Positions 57,351 through 64,000 of a DNA stretch of 64,000 nucleotides are shown here, piece by piece (within the stretch, counting starts at the first letter, position 1; the number at the start of each line of letters is the position of its first letter). The position numbers and the translations under genes were made by a program. The notes under the pieces are model-generated. The model was not told where the DNA came from, did no database searches, and worked only from the letters and a program-made list of their open reading frames with translations. Origin of the DNA: Draconibacterium mangrovi_A (lineage in GTDB: Bacteria; Bacteroidota; Bacteroidia; Bacteroidales; Prolixibacteraceae); assembly GCF_037646455.1 (NCBI RefSeq), contig NZ_JBBIXN010000003.1, forward strand, positions 310,001 through 374,000, read 5' to 3'.

Positions 57351-58091
57351 TTATTCAGCAACTTCGGGCTCGTCGGCTTTTTTACGGTTTTGTTTTTTCC
57401 AGTACTGGCTGGAATAACCTTTCAGGCGGTTTTTATCCTTCCGAAACACGTATTTACCAGCTTCGCGGATCTCATCTACCAGCACTTTCATGTGCGTGTA
57501 GGCCTTGTCGCGGGTGACCTTCGATGCGTTGGGATCGGCTTTGTCGCCATTGGCTTCGGCCAGCAGATCGGCCAGTTCGTCGGCACGGGTAGCTGCCAGG
57601 TCAAGTTGTGAGAGGTCGAAACCAATGTCAGTAAGCGGATCCTGATTTTCACGGGCCAATACCGCAATGTCATTCAAATCCTGGATCATGTCGGCATGTC
57701 CGTTACCCTCGGTAATGGCACTTACCCGGCTTAACAGGGCATCGTCATTCCGATAGGCAAAACGCAGCGAAGCCAGCAGGTCGTCACGGAAATCGTAGGC
57801 TTCGGGAGATTGTTCTGCCCATTGTTTCTGGGCTTCCTGCTGCGAGCGATAGTCTTTGTTCCAGATGGATTGTGCTTCACGGCAGGCACCGGCCCGCACA
57901 GGAAGATCGTCGATCATGTCGGTTGTAATACCAACCACCTGTAATGCTGTTGCATCGTCTAAGCTCCAGTGATGCAGATTTTCGGCTTCCTGTAGCGCCA
58001 CATCCACAGGAATACCGGGTTCTTTTACTTCCTCATCAGGGATCGCCTGAATTTCGGCTAGTTTGGCGTTGTAATCATCAATGTTTGCCAT
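57351..58091 (-). CDS. uncharacterised acidic helical protein
   Basis: A 246-residue protein without signal peptide or membrane span, strongly helical and acidic, ending in a basic stretch (RKDKNRLKGYSSQYWKKQNRKK) and an acidic tail. The segment GNGHADMIQDLNDIAVLARENQDPL (about 130-155) is distinctive. I have the impression of a conserved family in marine Bacteroidota but cannot name it. GC content is higher than in neighbouring spacers, which supports a real gene. The 3' side is the inverted CCTGT array, and the 5' side has GGCCAC/GTGGCC arms at 58138-58181 in the leader. Confidence 0.7.
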   Translation of the reverse strand: MANIDDYNAKLAEIQAIPDEEVKEPGIPVDVALQEAENLHHWSLDDATALQVVGITTDMIDDLPVRAGACREAQSIWNKDYRSQQEAQKQWAEQSPEAYDFRDDLLASLRFAYRNDDALLSRVSAITEGNGHADMIQDLNDIAVLARENQDPLTDIGFDLSQLDLAATRADELADLLAEANGDKADPNASKVTRDKAYTHMKVLVDEIREAGKYVFRKDKNRLKGYSSQYWKKQNRKKADEPEVAE

Positions 58092-58698
58092 TTTTACTAG
58101 TTTTAAAAAGTTAATAATATAAGATTATTGACACGGGCCACTTGCTAGGTTCTCCGGCCGGGCAGGTGGCCTCTTTATCATGCACCGGAATCCTTAAAGT
58201 CACGGTGTACATACATCGAAAGATGAATGTGAGCGTTATGGGTCGTTTCAAAATTTTTTTTCAGTAATAGGGTTTAACCGGGTAAACAGCGTTTTTGGTT
58301 CTTAATTGGTATAAAATTATGAAAAACAGAGTTTAGAATCAATTTGAATAAAAGGCAGATTGCTTCTCCGTCAGCCGACGGATTGCAATTACAAACATTC
58401 GGGAATAAAGGGATTGCTTCACTCCGTTACCAATGACAGATTTCATGTTCATCTACACCACCCCCCGGCTGAAGCCGGACCCCTCCTCGGGGAGGATGGG
58501 AAAATATTCTTGCTGGAATATTTGTATGTATTTCAATATTTGTTTTGAAAAAGAATTTCTCCTCCAGCGAGGAGGAGTACGCAGCCGGAGTTTACGGAGG
58601 CTGGGGGAGATGGTGTTAACAGCCTCCTGTCATTTTCTCATTATACCCAAATATTTTTGAGTAGGCTCTCGCAATGACATTTCCTGTTAGAATTGTTT

Positions 58699-58750
58699 GG
58701 CAGCGGACAACGAATACTATCTTTTATGGAAACTATCTTAGTCCGCTGCC
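58699..58750. repeat. GCAGCGGAC palindromic repeat, copy 1
   Basis: GGCAGCGGAC (58699-58708) pairs with GTCCGCTGCC (58741-58750); then GGTTACAC..CCTCC..CATGGCGAGG. Preceded by CGCAATGACATTTC. Confidence 0.8.
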
Positions 58751-58896
58751 GGTTACACACCCTCCACATCGTCATGGCGAGGGAGAGCAACGACTGACGC
58801 CATCTGGATTATGACTACGCGCACTATAATTAAAGTACAGTAATATTAGATTGCTTCACTTCGTTCGCAATGACATTCCGAACTCGGAAGAGTATG

Positions 58897-58948
58897 GCAG
58901 CGGACAATGAATATTATTTTAAGACGAAACTGTTTATGTCCGCTGCCG
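58897..58948. repeat. GCAGCGGAC palindromic repeat, copy 2
   Basis: GGCAGCGGAC pairs with GTCCGCTGCC (58939-58948). Preceded by AGATTGCTTCACTTCG, TTCGCAATGACATTCCGAAC and followed by GTCATGGCGAGG. Confidence 0.8.
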
Positions 58949-59339
58949 GTAACCCCCCTACAATCGTCATGGCGAGGGATCCGTCAGTTGACAGAGACCG
59001 ACGCCATCTTGTTCCTCGTTCCTCGATAATTGATCCTTGATACCTGACGGGAGGTAATTACAATTTTCAATGTAGAATTTTCAATTTGGGACTAAGAATG
59101 TCCTCCTTTTGCTAAAGGAGGTGGTCCCGAGTCCTCGGGAACGGAGGATTAGGTTACAATTTGTGCATGAAGTCAATCCCCCTTCATTTCCCCCTTCTCC
59201 AAGGGGGACGAGAAAAGTCAATGTAAATGAGCTTTCCTACAAATTTTAAGTTCATACATCATAAAAAAACTTCTAAGACAGCCTTATAATAGATTGCTTC
59301 ACTCCGTTCGCAATGACGTTTCGAACTGGAAAATGATTA

Positions 59340-59390
59340 GCAGCGGACAATGAGTATTATCTTTTAAGGGAACTGTTTCTGTCCGCTGCG
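59340..59390. repeat. GCAGCGGAC palindromic repeat, copy 3
   Basis: GCAGCGGAC pairs with GTCCGCTGC (59381-59389). Flanks as in copies 1 and 2: AGATTGCTTCACTCCGTTCG before and TGTCATGGCGAGG after. Confidence 0.8.
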
Positions 59391-59740
59391 GGTTACACCC
59401 CCTACCGTTGTCATGGCGAGGAAGAGAAACGAACGACGCCATCCTTCTTAACTTTTCGTGCACATATTAAATTACAAATAGTAACAAATTGCTTCTCCGT
59501 CAGCTGACGAAAAGCTTAAGTCCCCTTCAGGGGATTTAGGAGTGAAAACTGTGTGATTACTTACAAATTTTCTATACCTCCACAATTACTTTTTTCTGTT
59601 TCGAAGAGGTGATTAATTGTCCTTCGATGAGTTGTAACGCTACCCGTTTTTTCGTCTTTCAACACCAAAAAATGACATCCATCATTAGGAAATGAGCATC
59701 ACTTATATCGGTTTATTTAAGTAGTATCCGATGAGGTCAT

Positions 59741-59785
59741 AAGGGATATTACGTATTGTATCGTCTTGGATATTGTTGTAACTTG
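59741..59785 (+). promoter_or_regulatory. promoter and operator candidate of LuxR regulator 3
   Basis: AAGGGATATTACGTATTG overlaps ATTG (59755-59758); 20 bases later comes TAACTTG (59779-59785). It is the best match to both the operator and the promoter consensus. Confidence 0.65.
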
Positions 59786-59980
59786 TATATCCGTCGTCTC
59801 AAAAAAGTCCCTTTCTAAAAAACCAATTTTCGGAAACGCTTCTAAAGATGTTTGATTTGCAGATAAAGTAAAGGATATAGTTTGCTTTATTTGAATTAAA
59901 AAATACCGGTTGAAATAGTGCCTGGTTTGAAAGAGAAAATTTTGAACCGACATATTTCACCTAACCTTAAATGTACCGCC

Positions 59981-60616
59981 ATGTGTAGAATAGCTATCTT
60001 AGAGAAGTATGCACTGTTTGCTTATGGAATTCAATCTTTACTCAAGGATTCAAATGGTTTCGATATCATCATACATGCCACAGATTGCGACCATCTTTTT
60101 AAGCAGATAAAAGATGATAACCCCGATGTTATTGTTCTGGATGTCATCCACGGGGATAATTCGGGGATGCGATCGCTGAAAAAGATCAGACGAACTTACC
60201 CCAGAATTCCTGTGTTGCTGATCCTAAGTCAGTATTACTCCGATTGTTTTGAAGAATACATCAGGCTGGGTGTAAAAGGTTTTGTATTTAACGATGCTAG
60301 CGGGAAAGATCTGGTTGGTGCCATTAAAACTTTAAAAGGCGGAGGTGAGTTTTTTAGTGAAAAAGTATGGGAAATCTTTAAAGCTTCCATTCAAAATGGG
60401 AAAAGCCAAACAAAAAAAGAACAAAAACTTTCCGATAGGGAGGTTGTTATCCTGAAGTTGTTTTCAAGGGGGCTGACTTACAAGGAGATAGGGCTCCGAT
60501 TAAATATCAGTGCACGCACCGTAGAAAGCCATAAACGAAATATCCTGGCAAAACTAAAAATCGACTCAACTGCAGCCATGGTCCGCTATGCTTTCCGAAA
60601 TCATATGCTGGTGTAA
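59981..60616 (+). CDS. LuxR-type response regulator 3 with atypical receiver
   Basis: The ATG at 59981 is chosen over an earlier in-frame ATG at 59918 because the protein then aligns with the N-termini of its two paralogues (MCRIAILEKY); length 211 residues. Receiver: D54 and S83 present, one Glu instead of the acidic pair, and Asn104 (GFVFNDA) in place of the conserved Lys. GerE helix-turn-helix LSDREVVILKLFSRGLTYKEIG...SARTVESHKRNIL. It is closest to regulator 1. It lies 241 bases upstream of giant gene 4 on the same strand. Confidence 0.88.
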   Translation: MCRIAILEKYALFAYGIQSLLKDSNGFDIIIHATDCDHLFKQIKDDNPDVIVLDVIHGDNSGMRSLKKIRRTYPRIPVLLILSQYYSDCFEEYIRLGVKGFVFNDASGKDLVGAIKTLKGGGEFFSEKVWEIFKASIQNGKSQTKKEQKLSDREVVILKLFSRGLTYKEIGLRLNISARTVESHKRNILAKLKIDSTAAMVRYAFRNHMLV

Positions 60617-60660
60617 TGTGACTGAATAAATAAGACATATTTTAATTGGTTGCTACACAT

Positions 60661-60710
60661 AAATGCGTAATAATCCTGATTGACTTCGTGCAAAAGTCGC
60701 CGTAACTTTT
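60661..60710 (+). promoter_or_regulatory. promoter and operator candidate of giant gene 4
   Basis: AAATGCGTAATAATCC (reverse GGATTATTACGCATTT) precedes ATTG (60679-60682); 20 bases later comes TAACTTTT (60703-60710). The layout is identical to giant gene 3. Confidence 0.65.
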
Positions 60711-60808
60711 CATCAAAATAAGGACAACTAGCAAGAACTTATACCCCTTGGAGAAATCCCAGTATCCCAATCTTTGCAACAGAGACGCAGATGGTCGTTT
60801 TTTGAGTG

Positions 60809-60853
60809 ATTTGATAATGAAGTATTAAGGACATTTATTAATCTTAATTATCA
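60809..60853 (+). promoter_or_regulatory. conserved 5' leader element of giant gene 4
   Basis: GATTTGATAA (from 60808) and TTATCAGATT ending at the ATG repeat the leader of giant genes 1 and 3; TTGATAA/TTATCA can pair. Confidence 0.55.
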
Positions 60854-60857
60854 GATT

Positions 60858-63668
60858 ATGAACAAAACTTACATTCTAAGCAAAAGATGGCGCGCGTGTC
60901 TTTTGTGTTTTGCCGGTATGCTGGCTTTTTTACTATTGAGCTTCAATAGTAATGCGCAGTGGACTGATTATTTTAAAACCAATCAGGTTGGTGCTTTTAT
61001 TGAACAGGCACAAAATGGTGGGTCGGATAATCAAGGTCTGGTTACTCCTATTGATCCTGTAACGTGGATCAGGGGAAATGTCAACGAATCGAAAGGACAC
61101 TATGTTGAGAACTGGTCCATTCCTTATCGTGTTTATATTGATGGTATTCCGGCAGCGGCTCAAGACGGTGCCGTTGATGATGAAGGTGATCCGCTTCATG
61201 GCGGTGCATTAGCATGGATCGATATTGAATATGATATTAAACACAGCGGTAAGCATGCGATTGATTTTATCACTCATTTCCAGAATATGAGTAATGATCT
61301 TCAGCCGCATAGTGCTTTCGAACCTCCACATCCTGAAGAAACAGTTCAGCCCTGGGATGGTTATTTTGCACTAGAACCACTTTCAACAGAATATGCTGTT
61401 CTAAAACCTGATATGGCACCATATAACAATGTGCCGAATGTATTGCAACCCGGTGGAACTATTACTCCCAGTGATTGTTTTGATAATCATGCAACATTTG
61501 CACAAGGAACACATGGTACTTTTTTCACTGCATACAATGCTGAAATTACAGATGTTAAAATTAATTACGAAGGTGATTTAGCTGAAGCCCAGTCATCAAC
61601 GGGCTATCGTATTTATTTCCGTCCGTGGGGGGATGAAGTTGTACTAGCCTGGGGAGGTCATATTGGATGTACCTTGTCATGGGGAACAGTAGATGGTACA
61701 CCTGAAGGAGAATCTATGGCAGCAGCTGGTATTAACGGTTCGCCTTACCATATGCGTTTAAAAGGTATCAGCTTTAAAAACAGCGTGGGTAACCAGGACC
61801 TGCAGCTTTCTGCTTCTGCAGTTTTTGCACCACCAGCAGTTGGATGTGAAGCATCTGCAACTCCGCAGACCTGCTGTTTTGTTAACGATGGTACGGCCCA
61901 TGCTCAGGGAACTGAAGGATTAGCAGGTTATACCTACTCATGGACCGGTCCTGATGGATTTACATCTACTGAACAGGATCTGACCGGATTAGCACCTGGT
62001 ATCTATTATGTAACAATTTGTGATGAAAATGATCCAAACAACTGTGCTGACTGTTCAGCAGAGGTTCTTCCTGCAGAACCGGTAGCACCGGTATTGATTG
62101 GTGTTCCTGAAGATCAAGACTTAGGATGTAATCCAACAGTTTTGCCATCATGTGCCGATGTTACAGCAACGGTTTGTAATGATCCTTCTTATCCTGTGGA
62201 TGTAGAATGTACAGAAGGTATCCCGGTAGAAGGGGACAACTGTATTTGGACACAAACATTTCAATACACTGCCACTGCATGTGGTATACCCACAACAGAT
62301 TTTGTTACTTACACCTGGAAAGTAGATTTGGATGCACCTGTAATCACGGCAGAGCCAGGTTATTATCTTGGCTGCAACCCTACAGACCTTNNNNNNNNNN
62401 NNNNNNNNNNNNNNNNNNNNNNNNNNNNNNNNNNNNNNNNNNNNNNNNNNNNNNNNNNNNNNNNNNNNNNNNNNNNNNNNNNNNNNNNAGTTCCCGGTGC
62501 AGAAAACTGCACATGGAGCCAGACCTTCTACCTGTCAGCAACCGATATCTGCGATAACACGGGTACTGCAGAGGTAACTTACACATGGAAAGTAGATCTC
62601 ACACCACCTGTAATTGAAGAAATGCCTGATCTGGCGTTTGACTGCAATGAACCGGTAATATTACCACCACCACCTGCAGTAAGTGATAACTGTGATGATG
62701 AAATTTTAATTGGCGGTTGTACAATTACTGATGCAAGTGGTACCGTATTTCCTTGCGACGGTTTTGATTTCCAAGTAGGAGAAACGGTAACAGTTTGTTA
62801 CACTGCAGTGGATGATTGCGATAACCCGGCAGAGGAATGCTACACCGTTTATGTTAGACCATGTCCGAGTGAAACAGCTTATGGATTCCTGGCAGGAAGA
62901 AGTGAATGCTTCATAACTGATCCTCTTTTTGAAGGAACCTCCGATAAATGGGGTTGGAGAACTCTGTTTAATCCTGGAGAGACCTTTACACAAGAGCTCT
63001 GGATGGGTGCTGCTCAATGTAATACTGATAACGGAGAGCTTGTTGGATATGTAACCGTTAGTTATATTGGAACAACACTCTCAGTATACTATAACATGGA
63101 TGACGATTACTCATTAACAGCCACTCATACTTTTGTTGGTTGTCTGGGTTATCCGTATCCTGAATTGGATGGAGCTCAATCGGTATCACCGGGACAATAT
63201 ACTGACGTATCAGAAGGTTTAGATTTCTATGATGGATATACAGTAAGCTTTGTTGTTGATGGTATAAATCCGGTACATGTTCATACACATGCCATGGCTA
63301 ATGTTTATATCGATGGTGATGATACATATCCCGGACCTACCGGTTTAGCAATAACCTGTGAGGATAACAAGGAAAAATCAGCTGAAATTCAAAATCCAAG
63401 TTTTGAAGAAAGCACTCTGAAAGTTTACCCGAATCCGTTTAGCGACAAAGTAACCTTCGAGTTTGTTTCAGGCAGAGATGCATATGGCGTACTTGAACTC
63501 TACAACATTACTGGTCAGAAAGTAGCCAGAATACTTGATCGTCCGGTTGAGGCCGGAGTTATGAACCGGGTAGAATACACACCGGAGCACAAAGTATCCG
63601 GAATGTATATCTACCGTTTAGATCTGGACGGAGAACTCCAGATAGGAAGAATTATTTACAAAGAATAA
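60858..63668 (+). CDS. giant T9SS-exported repeat protein 4
   Basis: 936 codons including a 98-base N run. Signal peptide (ACLLCFAGMLAFLLLSFNSNAQ), an N-terminal beta-rich domain of about 300 residues, an SprB-like segment (GYTYSWTGPDGF, about 355), three HYR-like units with Cys residues (about 410-675), then the ETAYG...WGW...QC domain also found in giant protein 1, and a type A T9SS tail from LKVYPNPFSDKVTFEF. The tail is nearly identical to that of giant protein 3. It probably serves as a surface or secreted adhesin; no enzyme motif is seen. LuxR regulator 3 is directly upstream. True length depends on the gap. Confidence 0.85.
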   Translation: MNKTYILSKRWRACLLCFAGMLAFLLLSFNSNAQWTDYFKTNQVGAFIEQAQNGGSDNQGLVTPIDPVTWIRGNVNESKGHYVENWSIPYRVYIDGIPAAAQDGAVDDEGDPLHGGALAWIDIEYDIKHSGKHAIDFITHFQNMSNDLQPHSAFEPPHPEETVQPWDGYFALEPLSTEYAVLKPDMAPYNNVPNVLQPGGTITPSDCFDNHATFAQGTHGTFFTAYNAEITDVKINYEGDLAEAQSSTGYRIYFRPWGDEVVLAWGGHIGCTLSWGTVDGTPEGESMAAAGINGSPYHMRLKGISFKNSVGNQDLQLSASAVFAPPAVGCEASATPQTCCFVNDGTAHAQGTEGLAGYTYSWTGPDGFTSTEQDLTGLAPGIYYVTICDENDPNNCADCSAEVLPAEPVAPVLIGVPEDQDLGCNPTVLPSCADVTATVCNDPSYPVDVECTEGIPVEGDNCIWTQTFQYTATACGIPTTDFVTYTWKVDLDAPVITAEPGYYLGCNPTDLXXXXXXXXXXXXXXXXXXXXXXXXXXXXXXXXXVPGAENCTWSQTFYLSATDICDNTGTAEVTYTWKVDLTPPVIEEMPDLAFDCNEPVILPPPPAVSDNCDDEILIGGCTITDASGTVFPCDGFDFQVGETVTVCYTAVDDCDNPAEECYTVYVRPCPSETAYGFLAGRSECFITDPLFEGTSDKWGWRTLFNPGETFTQELWMGAAQCNTDNGELVGYVTVSYIGTTLSVYYNMDDDYSLTATHTFVGCLGYPYPELDGAQSVSPGQYTDVSEGLDFYDGYTVSFVVDGINPVHVHTHAMANVYIDGDDTYPGPTGLAITCEDNKEKSAEIQNPSFEESTLKVYPNPFSDKVTFEFVSGRDAYGVLELYNITGQKVARILDRPVEAGVMNRVEYTPEHKVSGMYIYRLDLDGELQIGRIIYKE
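62391..62488. other. assembly gap (98 Ns) in giant gene 4
   Basis: Falls inside an HYR-like unit (LGCNPTDL | VPGAENCTW). By comparison with the preceding unit about 27 codons are expected here, so about 80-100 bases is plausible, but the run is the same 98 as at 54433. Confidence 0.8.
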
Positions 63669-63783
63669 TTTGGCCCTTATTTTTTATCAAATAACCAAAG
63701 CTTCGGGCTTTGGGTTGAGGTCTACTCCTCAACGGACTTTAAAAGGAGGCCGGCTGTCAGCGCCGGCCTCCTTCATTTTCTTA
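63669..63783 (+). terminator. structured 3' UTR and terminator of giant gene 4
   Basis: ATTTGG/TCAAAT, CCAAAG/CTTTGG (63695-63713), GTTGAGG/CCTCAAC (63714-63733) and AAGGAGGCCGGC/GCCGGCCTCCTT (63743-63773) with a T-rich end. Compared with giant gene 1 the second stem shows a compensatory T-A to C-G change. Confidence 0.8.
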
Positions 63784-64000
63784 AATGCGGCAATACGCTC
63801 ATCCAAATTATTTGTTCCGCAGCAGATACATACTCTCTCCATCATCATGATGAGGGAGTAAAACTACTGAAGTCATCCGGTTCACACCCTCTCGCACCTA
63901 CATAAAGTACAAGTATATGAGATTGCTTCTCCCGATTACTTGGGATCGCAATGACATTTCGAACTGGGAAATGTATGGCAGCGGACAGTAAGTATTATCT
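63784..64000. other. spacer with the start of a fourth GCAGCGGAC repeat
   Basis: No gene accepted. GAGATTGCTTCTCCC..CGCAATGACATTTCGAAC precedes GGCAGCGGAC at 63977; the second arm is cut off by the window end. Confidence 0.65.

Larger units (their letters stand above)
58092..59700. other. gene-free REP-rich spacer
   Basis: No gene accepted in 1.6 kb. It is packed with palindromes: three full GCAGCGGAC elements, GATTGCTTC..CGCAATGAC blocks, CCTCCTTT/AAAGGAGG with CCCGAG/CTCGGG (about 59101-59142), CTTCAGGGG-type and GTCAGC-type hairpins. The two overlapping frames at 58360-58660 come from these repeats. Confidence 0.7.

Noticed and set aside
58360..58660. Two overlapping ORFs of 62 and 75 codons
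   Set aside because: They are read through REP-type palindromes and differ only by frame; neither looks like protein.
63670..63861. 63-codon ORF after giant gene 4
   Set aside because: It lies wholly over the structured 3' UTR and terminator.

Overview
This 64 kb window looks like a chromosomal contig from a Bacteroidota bacterium, most likely a marine or sediment member of the Marinilabiliales/Prolixibacteraceae type; the lineage is an inference. The signs are type IX secretion (T9SS) C-terminal sorting domains, Bacteroidota-style promoters (TTG, about 20 bases, TAnnTTTG), many small lipoproteins with acidic residues after the lipobox cysteine, ComEA-like helix-hairpin-helix/beta-barrel proteins, and a lysyl-tRNA synthetase with a C-terminal extension. 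No phage, CRISPR array, transposase or rRNA was seen.

Region 1 (1-15.7 kb) is loosely packed accessory DNA: small lipoproteins (two lipocalin-like, one with a WD40-like propeller), a YD-repeat protein, a TPR protein, an exported 1-Cys peroxiredoxin, a tRNA-Thr(CGT), twin polytopic membrane proteins, two tiny related single-span membrane peptides, a decayed gene and several families of intergenic repeats. Truncated copies of the 3' end of lysS with its terminator recur at about 9.9, 11.5 and 12.5 kb, interleaved with accessory genes, next to the real lysS at 15.7-17.5 kb.

Region 2 (15.7-36.5 kb) is a dense housekeeping block: lysS, recJ, a HAD phosphatase, an acyltransferase, an HhH/beta-barrel protein with a PorV-like partner, purE, hpt, adk, obgE, a PAP2 phosphatase, a membrane-anchored MutS-like ATPase, topoisomerase IV subunits B and A, shikimate kinase and a ThDP enzyme.

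Region 3 (36.5-64 kb) is the unusual part. Three giant T9SS-exported repeat proteins (37.3, 51.3 and 60.9 kb) share near-identical sorting tails, one promoter design, a conserved 5' leader and a conserved multi-hairpin 3' UTR. Three small LuxR-type response regulators with atypical receivers lie among them, two directly upstream of a giant gene. All six promoters carry the same operator-like motif (about GGGAWWWTACSTAT) next to the -33 element. A fourth giant protein on the minus strand is a papain-like protease with eight PKD and three GEVED domains plus a T9SS tail. I read this as a repeated regulator-plus-surface-protein module that is probably co-regulated. Two 98-base N runs interrupt two of the giant genes, and the first is almost certainly a repeat-collapse artefact. 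The spaces between modules hold REP-like hairpins and a four-copy GCAGCGGAC palindromic repeat.
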